Origin: JBBPZA01 sp963728925
Lineage (GTDB): Bacteria > Actinomycetota > Thermoleophilia > Solirubrobacterales > Solirubrobacteraceae
Reading direction: 5' to 3'
NCBI GenBank assembly: GCA_963728925.1
Contig: CAVSMB010000004.1
Span: 62,001 to 126,000 of the forward strand
DNA length: 64,000 nucleotides
A program made the translations under genes and the position numbers. The notes beneath the pieces were generated by a model. It saw nothing but the letters and a program-made list of their open reading frames with translations. It ran no database searches and was not told the origin of the DNA. Below are positions 9,513 through 17,326 of this stretch, piece after piece. The first letter of the stretch is position 1; every line of letters begins with the position of its first letter.

Positions 9513-10000
9513 CAACGGACCTCGAGCGCCCCGTCGTTGATCGAGATCGAGGTGCGCGACACCGCGAGCTTCTGGCTGCCGAACTCGACCAGCACCCCGT
9601 CTGCATTGAGCACGACCTTCGCGCCGGAGGCCGCCTCCACCTCGATGGCCTCGTTCCCGGGGGTGTCGCGGAGGACCACGCGGTGCCCGGCGGGCGTCGT
9701 CAGGACGATCGCGTCCGGCCCCGCGTCCTCGACGCCGCCGCCGTCCGGCCACGCGCCGCCCGACCAGATCGGAACGCGGCTGGTGTCACCGCCCGACCAC
9801 TCCACGAAGACCAGGCTGTCGACCGGCGGGACCGCCGCGAGCCCCGTCCCCGCGCCCGTGTACGGGCTGCACGGCATGCACCAGCCGGTCGGTTCCTCGC
9901 CGAAGACCTCCGGGATCTTCACCCGCAGGCGCGCGAGCCCCTTCGGGTCGTCGTTGTCGACGACGATGCCCAGGTACTTTCCGTGGAAGCGCTCGGTCAC
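9512..10000 (-). CDS. eCIS baseplate assembly protein V / gp5-like spike
   Basis: A 162-aa protein. Residues 1-80 (FHGKYLGIVVDNDDPKGLAR, VKIPEVFGEEPTGWCMPCSP, then VPPVDSLVFVEWSGGD) are the OB-fold of gpV/gp5 proteins. Residues 95-162 carry the short beta repeats of the spike stem (IVLTTPAGHRVVLRDTPGNE and following). It forms the trimeric needle below the hub. In Afp and PVC the hub and spike are one VgrG-like chain; here they are split, with this gene starting at GTG 10000 overlapping the hub stop (GTGA). That split matches actinobacterial-type clusters. Confidence 0.85.
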   Translation of the reverse strand: MTERFHGKYLGIVVDNDDPKGLARLRVKIPEVFGEEPTGWCMPCSPYTGAGTGLAAVPPVDSLVFVEWSGGDTSRVPIWSGGAWPDGGGVEDAGPDAIVLTTPAGHRVVLRDTPGNEAIEVEAASGAKVVLNADGVLVEFGSQKLAVSRTSISINDGALEVR

Positions 10001-11088
10001 GGCAACGTCCCTCCGAAGTCCTCGCCGAACGGCTCGTCGCCGGTGAGGCCCAGCGCGTTGCGGACGAGCGTCAGCTGCTGACGGTGGTGGTCGACGCCGA
10101 GAACGTGCCGAACGCGCTCGACGAGGTACAGGCCCGACAGGGAGGAGCCGAGTCCCTGCACCAGCACGGTGCGCTTGGCCCGCAGCAGCAGGCCGACGCC
10201 GAGCGTGTCGATCTCGACGGTCAGCCGGGCGGCGAACGCCGAGCGCCGCGAGAGCCCGGTCACGGCGGCGAGGGGCTCCACCTCGCCCCAGACGTCCGCC
10301 GGGGCGAGCAGCACCGTCGCCTGGCCGGCGAGCGAGCTCGCCCCCTGCGCCTCGTCGTCGCCCGCGGACTCGGCCTGGAGCGGCGCGTCGGACAGCGCGG
10401 GGATCCGGGCCGCTTGCACGCGCTGCCCGGCGACGAGGTCGACCTCCGCCTCGACGCGCAGGGCGTCCCCGCCGAAGCCCAGCGCCAGCTGGCCCTGCGG
10501 GTCCGCGAGCGGATCAAGCGTGTGGAAGTGACCGACGACGCTGCCCGCCTCGGACTCCAGGTAAGTGGCGTAGCCCCACTTCGTGGCCAGCGAGCGCACG
10601 AAAGCCCAGTCGCTGCAGCGCTGCGTCAGGACGTGGACGTCGGGGTCGGGCCCGGCCGGCGTCTCCTCCACCTCGCTGCCCAGGCCGTAGGAGGAGAAGA
10701 TCGCCTCGGCGATCCCGCTCTCCGAGGTCCCCGGCCACGAGACGACCTTCTCCTCGAGGTCGAGCGCGAGCGTGCCGTCGACCGCCTTGGCGGTGAGCCG
10801 CGAGCTGCCCTGGGCGTCGAACTGGAAGGCGGCCTCGGTCGAGAGCCCGTCGAAGCGGTAGCTCACCTCGCCGTGCGACACCTCGACGGCGACCGGCATC
10901 TGCGGCGTCAGCAGCGGGTCGAGCACGCTCGTCCACTCGCCGTCGGCGCCGGGTTCCATGCGGGCGACGAGCGTCAGGGCGTCGGCCTCCTCGCAGGCCT
11001 CCTCGACCTGGACGTCCAGCAGCTGGTCGAGGCCGTCGCTGTCGACCGCTTCCCCGTCGAGCTCGATGAGCAGCTGCGTGTCAGGCAT
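9997..11088 (-). CDS. eCIS hub protein, phage late-control gpD / gp27-like
   Basis: A 363-aa protein. The features DALTLVARMEPGADGEWTSV, then VSYRFDGLSTEAAFQFDAQG, and CSDWAFVRSLATKWGYATYL (around residue 165) are those of gpD/gp27-type tail hubs. The hub forms the trimeric connector between tube and spike. ATG 11088 overlaps the LysM-like gene by 8 bp. The immediate downstream partner is the gpV-like spike, coupled by GTGA. No enzymatic lysozyme domain is visible, unlike T4 gp5. Confidence 0.8.
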   Translation of the reverse strand: MPDTQLLIELDGEAVDSDGLDQLLDVQVEEACEEADALTLVARMEPGADGEWTSVLDPLLTPQMPVAVEVSHGEVSYRFDGLSTEAAFQFDAQGSSRLTAKAVDGTLALDLEEKVVSWPGTSESGIAEAIFSSYGLGSEVEETPAGPDPDVHVLTQRCSDWAFVRSLATKWGYATYLESEAGSVVGHFHTLDPLADPQGQLALGFGGDALRVEAEVDLVAGQRVQAARIPALSDAPLQAESAGDDEAQGASSLAGQATVLLAPADVWGEVEPLAAVTGLSRRSAFAARLTVEIDTLGVGLLLRAKRTVLVQGLGSSLSGLYLVERVRHVLGVDHHRQQLTLVRNALGLTGDEPFGEDFGGTLP

Positions 11089-11359
11089 CGGGAAGCTCGA
11101 TCGACTGTCCCGGCTGCTCGAGCGCGGTCGCGTCCCGGTACGGGTTCGCGTCGGCGAGCAGCCACCAGCGCGTCGAGTCGCCGGCGGCGACGTGGGCCAG
11201 CAGGTCGAGGCGATCGCCGGGCCGCACCGTGTAGGCGCCGCGCGCCGGCGGAGCGGGGACGACGCGCGGAGCGCCCAGCACGCGGACCGTGCCGTCGGGC
11301 GCGATGACCGCGATGGTGGGCTGGCGGGCGTACCGGGAGCCCGGGTCGGCCGAGGCCAT
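11081..11359 (-). CDS. eCIS LysM-like protein
   Basis: A 92-aa protein. Residues about 40-92 (AYTVRPGDRLDLLAHVAAGD, then STRWWLLADANPYRDATALE) form a LysM-like fold: YxVxxGDxLxxLA, then a WW-ADANP half and an IxLP end. In eCIS and phage clusters such a domain is often part of, or next to, the tube-baseplate adaptor (Afp7/gp53-like) rather than a peptidoglycan binder. There is 1 bp between it and the CIS tube gene and an 8-bp overlap with the hub. The N-terminal 40 residues have no recognised fold. Confidence 0.7.
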   Translation of the reverse strand: MASADPGSRYARQPTIAVIAPDGTVRVLGAPRVVPAPPARGAYTVRPGDRLDLLAHVAAGDSTRWWLLADANPYRDATALEQPGQSIELPDA

Positions 11360-11360
11360 G

Positions 11361-12005
11361 TCACCCCGTCTCCAGGAGCTGGGGCAGCGACAGCACCGCC
11401 TTGACCTCGCGCGCTCCCTGGTAGTAGGTCGCCGCAGCCTTGGCGATCGTGTCGTCCTTGGCCAGGTCGGTCGGGCGCAGCACCGTGAAGCCGAGGTCGG
11501 CGCTGGCGTGGATCGGGTTCAGCAGCTCGTCGAACCCGGTCTCGGTGATGGTCAGCGACGTGAGCCGGATCGGGGTGATCCGCGCCGGGCCCCAGATGAA
11601 GAAGACGAGCGGCAGCCGGCCCGCGGGGATGGTGGCCTTGCCGCCGCCGATCAACCCCCCGGTGACCGCGCCGGCGAGCTCGCCGAGCAGCGACGAGCCG
11701 ACCGGCTGCATCAGCATCTCGATCGCGGCGAGACGAGGCGAGATGCCGAGCGTCGTCGTCAGCGGCCCGCCCTTCTCCAGGCCGTCGGTCGCGTCGAGCT
11801 CGAGCTTGACCGTGTAGTCCTCGGGAGCGGGCCGCGCCGCGCTGAGCGCGGAGCCCGCCGACCCGGAGGCCGCCTCGCCGGCGCCGCCCTCGGTGCCGAA
11901 GACGCGGGTGACCTGCGTCGGGTTGTACTGGAAGGGGACGATTGTCGGGACGATCCCGAGCAGCGGGTCGTCCAGCGAGGCGAGGATGCCCTTGATCAGC
12001 GCCAC
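11361..12005 (-). CDS. eCIS tube-initiator/adaptor (CIS tube protein, Afp7-like)
   Basis: A 214-aa protein starting at GTG 12005. The segment VPTIVPFQYNPTQVTRVFG (about residues 19-37) is the recognisable N-terminus of CIS tube/Afp7-like proteins. The central LPLVFFIWGPARITPIRLTS stretch (about 131-150) and FTVLRPTDLAKDDT complete the fold. These proteins link the inner tube to the hub. The start overlaps the small upstream gene by 10 bp. The LysM half of Afp7 is encoded separately by the next gene. Confidence 0.78.
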   Translation of the reverse strand: MALIKGILASLDDPLLGIVPTIVPFQYNPTQVTRVFGTEGGAGEAASGSAGSALSAARPAPEDYTVKLELDATDGLEKGGPLTTTLGISPRLAAIEMLMQPVGSSLLGELAGAVTGGLIGGGKATIPAGRLPLVFFIWGPARITPIRLTSLTITETGFDELLNPIHASADLGFTVLRPTDLAKDDTIAKAAATYYQGAREVKAVLSLPQLLETG

Positions 12006-12193
12006 GCCGAGCCCCCCTCGCCGCGCTGCGCGAGCTGCTCGCGCACGGCGGCGGCGACCCGCGCCCCGACCGCGTCCTCGGCCGGCGAGGGAAAGGCGCG
12101 CCCGGCGATCCGCGCGGCGATCGCCGCACGCAGCAGCGCCGGCCTCGGCGCCGCCGGGACCTCGACCCTGAGCCGCACCGGCCGCCGGCTCAT
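11996..12193 (-). CDS. Small conserved-position eCIS protein, function unknown
   Basis: A 65-aa basic protein (MSRRPVRLRVEVPAAPRPAL, ending AVREQLAQRGEGGSAWR). ATG 12193 ATGA-overlaps the ATPase stop and its end overlaps the CIS tube start by 10 bp, so it is clearly part of the coupled operon. A small gene at this place, between ATPase and tube adaptor, is common in eCIS operons (Afp6-sized), but the sequence alone shows only a beta-like N-terminus and an amphipathic helix. No membrane segment or metal motif is visible. Confidence 0.6.
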   Translation of the reverse strand: MSRRPVRLRVEVPAAPRPALLRAAIAARIAGRAFPSPAEDAVGARVAAAVREQLAQRGEGGSAWR

Positions 12194-14118
12194 GCGCCCG
12201 CTCCCGCAGGGATGCCCGCCCACGCCTTGTTCAGCTTCTGATGCTCGCGCAGGAGCGCGTGGGCAACGTGCTCCTCGGTGATGACCCCGCCGTCCCCCGC
12301 GGCGAGATAGGCGGCGGCGAGGGCCGCGGACTGGATGCTCCCGCCCGCCAGCTCGGCGGCGGCAAGCGCGTCCCAGTCCAGCGCGCCGATCCGCGCCTCA
12401 CCGGGGAACGACCGCTCCCAGAGGCGCCGGCGCAGGGTGGCGTCGGGCGCCTCGAAGCGGATCACGAAGCGCAGGCGGCGCAGGAAGCCCTCGTCCACGG
12501 CCGACGGCCGGTTGCTGGTGAGTAGGACCAGGCCGGTGAAGGTCTCCACCCGCTGCAGCAGGTAGTTCACCTCGAGGTTCGCGTAGCGGTCATGCGCGTC
12601 GCGGATCTCGGTGCGCTTGCCGAACAGGGCGTCGGCCTCGTCGAAGAGGAGCACGGCGCTGCCGCGCTCGGCCTCGTCGAAGGCCGAGGCGAGGTTCTTC
12701 TCGGTCTCCCCGATGTACTTGGACACCACCGCCGAGAGATCGATCCGGTAGAGGTCCTGGCCCAGCTCGCGCGCGAGCGCCTCGGCCGCCGTGGTCTTGC
12801 CCGTGCCCGAGGGACCGGTGAGCAGCGCCGCCACGCCCTGGCCGCGCGGGAGGCGGCGGCGAAACCCCCACTCGTCGAGCACCACGTGCTGGAGCGCGAC
12901 GTGCGCGACGAGCTCGCGCAGCTTCGCGTCGGTCTCTTCGGCGAGCACGAGGTCGTCGAGCGAGAACGCCGGTGCGACGAGCGCGGCGACCCGCTCGAGC
13001 ACGTGCTGGGGCCGGCGGCGCGCCGCCTCCCATACCAGCGATCCGTCGAGCGGCCGGCCGGTCCACGTGGCGTCGAGCCGTGCCCGGTCGGCGACCGCCT
13101 CGATGTCGGCCTCGGTGAAGGCGAAGCGCGCCGCCAGGGACGGCGCGACCTGGGCCGCCCGGCCGCGCTCGAGGCCGGCCTGCGACAGGGCGTCCACCCA
13201 CCGGTCGGCGCGCTGGTCGTAGTCCGGGGCCGAGAGCTCCACCACGTAGGCGTCCCACTCCCGCCGCGCGAGCGTCCCCCAGGCGACGAGCGGTCCGTCC
13301 TCGGAGGTCCAGCCCAGCTCTGCGACCGTCTCGGCCGGCACCACGGGCACCGCCAGTCCGAGCCGGGCGAGCAGCTTCAGCTCGGGGGCGGGGCGCACCG
13401 GGCCGACGGGAACGAGGCCGGCGCGCAGCGCCGCCTCGACGGCGACCCCGCGCCGGCCGACGCCCGGTGGGCCCTGGAGCAGCACGACGCCGCCGCGGCG
13501 CCCTCGCAGATGGCCGGCCAGCGCCGAGCACGCGCCCGCGTGGCGCTCGGGTGCCGGCAGCGGCGCCTCCAGCGCGAGCGGGGCGACGCCGTCGAGAACG
13601 AGCCGGGCGGTCGCAGTGAGCAGCAGCTCGCCCGCAGCGCCGGCGCCTGCTTCGAGCATTCCGTCGCGGACGAGGACGCCCGCGTCCTCGACGGTGGCGG
13701 GCGCCTCGACGGCGAACGGCTCGAGCACGAGGCTGAGCAACGCGGTCGAGGCGTAGCGGCGGCCACCGTCGTCGTGGGCGCAGCCGAGGAGGATCGCGAA
13801 CTGCGGATCCGCCTGCGCCCACCACGCGGCAGCCACCAGCAGCTCTTGGCCCCTCGTCAGGCCGAGGACCTCGGTGGCGCGCGCGAGCGGGTCGCCGTCC
13901 GGCGGCGTGGAGGCGAGCAGCGCGCGGACGTGCGCGCGCGCCTCCGGGCCGGGCTCCGGCCGCGTACCGACCGAGGCCACCACCTTGCCGACGTCGGCGC
14001 CCGCGCCCTGCCCGACGTCCGCCGGGCCCGTCCATACCGACTGCAGCCGCTCGAGGTAGGCGCCGAGCGCGACGCGCAGCACCTCGAGGTCGAGCCGCAG
14101 CTGGGTGGTGGGGGTCAC
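12190..14118 (-). CDS. eCIS AAA+ ATPase (Afp15-like)
   Basis: A 642-aa protein with two AAA modules. The first (around residue 216) has a degenerate P-loop, QGPPGVGRRG, with no Walker lysine. The second is intact: TGPSGTGKTT near residue 437, LLFDEADALFGKR as Walker B, and TSNRPSAVDEGFLRRLRF as sensor/arginine region. Such ATPases are a hallmark of eCIS and separate them from phage tails; they are thought to assist assembly. Start GTG 14118 leaves 35 bp after the DUF4255 stop, the only small gap in this half of the operon. The stop overlaps the next ATG (ATGA). Confidence 0.9.
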   Translation of the reverse strand: MTPTTQLRLDLEVLRVALGAYLERLQSVWTGPADVGQGAGADVGKVVASVGTRPEPGPEARAHVRALLASTPPDGDPLARATEVLGLTRGQELLVAAAWWAQADPQFAILLGCAHDDGGRRYASTALLSLVLEPFAVEAPATVEDAGVLVRDGMLEAGAGAAGELLLTATARLVLDGVAPLALEAPLPAPERHAGACSALAGHLRGRRGGVVLLQGPPGVGRRGVAVEAALRAGLVPVGPVRPAPELKLLARLGLAVPVVPAETVAELGWTSEDGPLVAWGTLARREWDAYVVELSAPDYDQRADRWVDALSQAGLERGRAAQVAPSLAARFAFTEADIEAVADRARLDATWTGRPLDGSLVWEAARRRPQHVLERVAALVAPAFSLDDLVLAEETDAKLRELVAHVALQHVVLDEWGFRRRLPRGQGVAALLTGPSGTGKTTAAEALARELGQDLYRIDLSAVVSKYIGETEKNLASAFDEAERGSAVLLFDEADALFGKRTEIRDAHDRYANLEVNYLLQRVETFTGLVLLTSNRPSAVDEGFLRRLRFVIRFEAPDATLRRRLWERSFPGEARIGALDWDALAAAELAGGSIQSAALAAAYLAAGDGGVITEEHVAHALLREHQKLNKAWAGIPAGAGA

Positions 14119-14153
14119 GGGCCGGCCTCGATCGCGTGCGGGCGGGCCGGCGA

Positions 14154-15287
14154 TCACGGCGCGACCTCGATCGTCGTGGCCGGGCCGGCGACCTTGCCGG
14201 CGCGCAGCGCGATCTCGGCCGGGCCGGGCGGCGTGGTGGACGGCAATGTCAGCCGGACCCTCGTCGGCGACACGAAGGCCACCGCGCCGGCGTCGAGGCG
14301 CAGGCCGCCGAGGAACACCTCGACGTCGGGCGCAGCGTGGGCGGTGTCCAAATCGACGGGCGCGGCCCGGGCCAGTGGCGTGCTCGGGCCGGTGACGACG
14401 GGAGCGACGGTGAGCCCGATGCTGTCGTGCCCCACCGCGAGCCCGCCCTCGGTCGCGGTGACGTCGAGGCGCCGCGCGCCCGGCGCGAGGTCGGCCTGGG
14501 GCAGGCCGAGGCGAACGCTCCCGGGCGGCGCCGGCGGCGTGGTCACCGCGGTCATCGGCCAGCCGTCCGCCGGGCCCGCCGGGTCCGCCGGCTCGCGGGC
14601 GAGCGTGAACATCGCGCCGGTGGTCAGCCCCTCCGCCGCGACGAGCAGCGCGTCGCCGAAGCTCGCGCGCGCGGGCTCCACCGAGCGCAGCCGCGGCCCC
14701 ATGGTCGGCACGACGGCGATCCGGCGCTCGCGGACGGGGGCGCCGGCGGCGTGGACGACGGGCGAGTCGACGACGACGAGGCTCACCTCGTAGGCGACCG
14801 AGAGCCGCAGCGGCTGCGTCGTCGCCGTCCACAGCTTCGAGAGTCCGTCGAGGTCCAGCTCGTCGAGCGAGATGCGCAGCGGCTCGACCAGCGGCTTGGC
14901 CAGCGGCGAGGTCGCTGGGTCGCCCTCGCCGAGGATCGCGTTCTCGTGCAGGGCCTGCATGGCCGCCGTGAGCGCGGCGTGCGCGAACTGCTCCTGATCG
15001 CCGCCGTTCGTCGCGCTCGCCGGAAACGCCGTGAGGAGGTACTGGAGCGAGAGGGCGAGAGGCGGGCGGCCGCGCGAGGTCCTCCAGCCGGTCGCCGGAT
15101 GCTCCATGTTGCGGTACGCGGGGTTCGGGCTGACCCGGTAGAGGAACCAGTTCAGGCGCAGGTCGTCGGTGTCGCGGTCGAGCGGACCGATCGTCACGTC
15201 GGGCTTGGGCGCCAGCGACGCGACGGCATCGCTCGTCAGCCCCTTCAGGGTGTCGTCGACGCCCTGGATGGCGCTGACGCCGGCCAT
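14154..15287 (-). CDS. eCIS DUF4255 protein (Afp16/Pvc16-like cap candidate)
   Basis: A 377-aa protein. The N-terminal ~190 residues (MAGVSAIQGVDDTLKGLTSD, then LNWFLYRVSPNPAYRNMEHP, then a PPLALSLQYLLTAF motif) are DUF4255, the family of Pvc16/Afp16 that terminates tube and sheath growth. The C-terminal half adds two Ig-like/IPT-type beta domains (SVEPARASFGDALLVAAEGL; VDLDTAHAAPDVEVFLGGLR) absent from short Pvc16. ATG 15287 overlaps the stop of the proline-rich gene (TGATG). The role as tail terminator is known for the family; the Ig extension is probably particle-surface decoration (inference). Confidence 0.82.
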   Translation of the reverse strand: MAGVSAIQGVDDTLKGLTSDAVASLAPKPDVTIGPLDRDTDDLRLNWFLYRVSPNPAYRNMEHPATGWRTSRGRPPLALSLQYLLTAFPASATNGGDQEQFAHAALTAAMQALHENAILGEGDPATSPLAKPLVEPLRISLDELDLDGLSKLWTATTQPLRLSVAYEVSLVVVDSPVVHAAGAPVRERRIAVVPTMGPRLRSVEPARASFGDALLVAAEGLTTGAMFTLAREPADPAGPADGWPMTAVTTPPAPPGSVRLGLPQADLAPGARRLDVTATEGGLAVGHDSIGLTVAPVVTGPSTPLARAAPVDLDTAHAAPDVEVFLGGLRLDAGAVAFVSPTRVRLTLPSTTPPGPAEIALRAGKVAGPATTIEVAP

Positions 15288-16173
15288 CAGCGGTTTGCCC
15301 CGAGGTGACGGGACGCTGCGCTCCGTCGCCCGGCGAGCGACGCGAACGGATCCGGCCGCGGTGGACCGGCCGGCGGCGTGATCACCTCGATCCGCTCGAT
15401 CAGCACCGGTAGGGGAGCGGTCGGGGCGACCGGCGGCGGCGGTGACGGCGGCTGCGCGACGACCGGCGGCGCCGCCGACGAGGGTGGGCCCGCCGCGACC
15501 CGGGGCGCCGTGGCGCGTGGTGGGCTCACGGGCGACTGGAGGGCCGGCGCGCGAGGAGCGGGGACCGGGTGCGGCGACGGAGCGGGCATCGGCGAGGCCG
15601 TCTCCCGCGGCCGCGCGTCCTGCGGCGACCCGACCCGAGACGGCGGCGGCCGGCCGGTGCTCGGGCGGCGCATCGGCGGCGGGAGTCTCGGCGAGGGCCT
15701 GCCAGCCGACCGGCTCGACCGGCCGCGACGGCTCGCGGGGCGCGGCGACGGGCGGCGGATCCCGCATCAGCGTCCCGGGCCTCGAGGGGAGCCCCGGCCG
15801 GGTCGGCGCGCTCGCCGGCGACAAGGGGGTCGGGTCTCGGCGTCGGCGCCTCGACGACCGGCGCCCGGTGCGGCGCCCGCGCTGACGGCTTCGCCGGCGG
15901 CGTCGGGGGCGCGTGGCGAGCGAGTCGCGGCGACAGGGGTTCGGACGGCGTCGTCGCGGCGCGCGGAGCCGGCGACGGGGCGGCTGGCGGCACCCGTTCG
16001 GGCTCGCGGGGTCGCGGCGCCGCGGCGACCGCCGTGGCGGGGAGCGGCGCCGTCGGCAGCTCGACGATCTCCACCGGGCCAACCTCGGAGGCGGCGTCGC
16101 CGGGCCGGACCCCGGGGCGGGCGGCCCGGGCCACGAGGCGGCTCGCCGCCGATGAGCGCCTCCCGTCCGTCAT
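15287..16173 (-). pseudogene. Proline-rich eCIS protein, coding frame broken twice
   Basis: Both ends are those of a coupled operon gene. ATG 16173 ATGA-overlaps the upstream stop, and the stop at 15287 TGATG-overlaps the DUF4255 start. The span of 887 bp is not a multiple of three. Coding character passes from one frame (from 16173; EVGPVEIVELPTAPLPATAV) to a second near 15780 (PPVAAPREPSRPVEPVGWQ) and a third near 15665, ending LIERIEVITPPAGPPRPDPF then SLAGRRSAASRH. That C-terminus resembles the end of proline/alanine-rich proteins found at this position in eCIS. Either two indels are real or they are sequencing errors in a GC-rich low-complexity stretch. Function unknown; a flexible linker or scaffold is likely. 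Confidence 0.6.
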
Positions 16174-16823
16174 CGCCCGACCGCGACGAGGCGCGCGAAG
16201 CGGCGCCTGCGCTCGTCCGGCAGCGCCTCGATGGCGGAGAGCGACCATCCGTAGGCCTCCGCGAGCAGATGGATCTCGACCTCGGTCTCGGCGGCGTGCT
16301 GCGCAAGCCGCTCGAGCACCAGCCGCTCGACGTCGGCGGGGATCTCAAGCGTGGCGCCGCACTCGACGCATTCGATCCTCACCGGGCCGGCGAGCGAGTC
16401 CTCGATCCGCTCGAGCTCCTCGGCCCGAGGCGCCCGGGGAGGAGCGCCGACAACGCAGCGGCGCAGCAGCTCGGCCTCCGCCGCGTCGGGAGGCGACGGG
16501 AGCTCGAGGAGGTCCCCGTAGGTCGGCTCTCGGAGCCCTCCGCCCGGGCCGAGCCAGGCGCTCCGCTCCGCGCCAGGCGGAACGGACTCCGGCGAGAGCA
16601 CGGCAACGCTCACCGCCTCGCACGCGGCGCAGGTCGCCGCCACCTCGAGCTCGCGACCCGTCAGCGCGCGATGGATCCCGAGCAGCCGGCGGTCGCCGAC
16701 CGAGACGGTCAGCCGCTCGGGCTCCTGCACCCCGGCCGCGCGGTGCAGCGCGAGCACCTGCCCGAGCTCGTCGCCGGACGAGTGCAGCGCGGCGACCGCG
16801 GCGGCGCTGCCGTGCGTGCGCAT
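16170..16823 (-). CDS. eCIS zinc-ribbon protein, T4 baseplate-hub-chaperone-like
   Basis: A 217-aa protein. Two CxxC pairs (TCAACEAVSV near residue 69 and RIECVECGAT near 150) suggest one zinc site. The C-terminal motif EIHLLAEAYGWSLSAIEALP followed by DERRRRFARLV matches the end of T4-type baseplate hub assembly chaperones and of DUF6760, two small families that follow the tube gene in eCIS. The single chain here may combine both. ATG 16823 lies 5 bp after the tube stop. It is presumably an assembly factor (inference) rather than a structural subunit. Confidence 0.65.
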   Translation of the reverse strand: MRTHGSAAAVAALHSSGDELGQVLALHRAAGVQEPERLTVSVGDRRLLGIHRALTGRELEVAATCAACEAVSVAVLSPESVPPGAERSAWLGPGGGLREPTYGDLLELPSPPDAAEAELLRRCVVGAPPRAPRAEELERIEDSLAGPVRIECVECGATLEIPADVERLVLERLAQHAAETEVEIHLLAEAYGWSLSAIEALPDERRRRFARLVAVGR

Positions 16824-16828
16824 GGCGG

Positions 16829-17323
16829 CTAGATCTCTGCCGGCTCGGTCACCGACTCGTCGCGCTGCCAGCCCTCGTTCTCGAGCCTGATCGTCTCGAT
16901 CGCGATCGTGGCGCTCTTCGCGTCGAGCTCGGGCAGCGTCTGGAACTCGGACACCCAGCAGCGGAAGAGCAGGTAGGAGAGGACCTTCTGGTCGGCCTCG
17001 TTGAAGACGTCCACGATGACGTCCTTGCGGAAGCTCTTCAGCGAGATCGGGCTCTGGAGCGAGTGGACGCGGTTCGCCCACTCCTCGAAGGCGATGTCGT
17101 GGGTGCGGCCGCGCTCGAGCGTCACCGGTTCGTACTTCGTCGTCCCGGGGCTCTTGCGCTCGAACGAGGGATCGCCGCCCTCCCGATGCGTGACCGGGTC
17201 CGTCGTGCGCTTCAGCGCGCCCATCTTCGACAGCCCGGCGACGTACTGGCCGTCCCACTTCACGCGGAACATGAACGACTTGTAGGGATCGAAGCGCGTC
17301 GCGTTGACGGTGAACTGGGCCAT
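16829..17323 (-). CDS. eCIS inner tube protein (gp19/Hcp-like)
   Basis: A 164-aa protein with the tail-tube signature: MAQFTVNATRFDPYKSFMFR near the N-terminus, VAGLSKMGALKRTTDPV, then a PVTLERGRTHDIAFEEWANR stretch and LENEGWQRDESVTEPAEI at the end. Hexameric rings of this protein make the conduit inside the sheath. The start is 3 bp after the sheath stop. Only one standard tube gene is seen here, whereas afp/pvc carry two; a second may lie outside the window or be absent. Confidence 0.92.
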   Translation of the reverse strand: MAQFTVNATRFDPYKSFMFRVKWDGQYVAGLSKMGALKRTTDPVTHREGGDPSFERKSPGTTKYEPVTLERGRTHDIAFEEWANRVHSLQSPISLKSFRKDVIVDVFNEADQKVLSYLLFRCWVSEFQTLPELDAKSATIAIETIRLENEGWQRDESVTEPAEI

Positions 17324-17326
17324 TGC

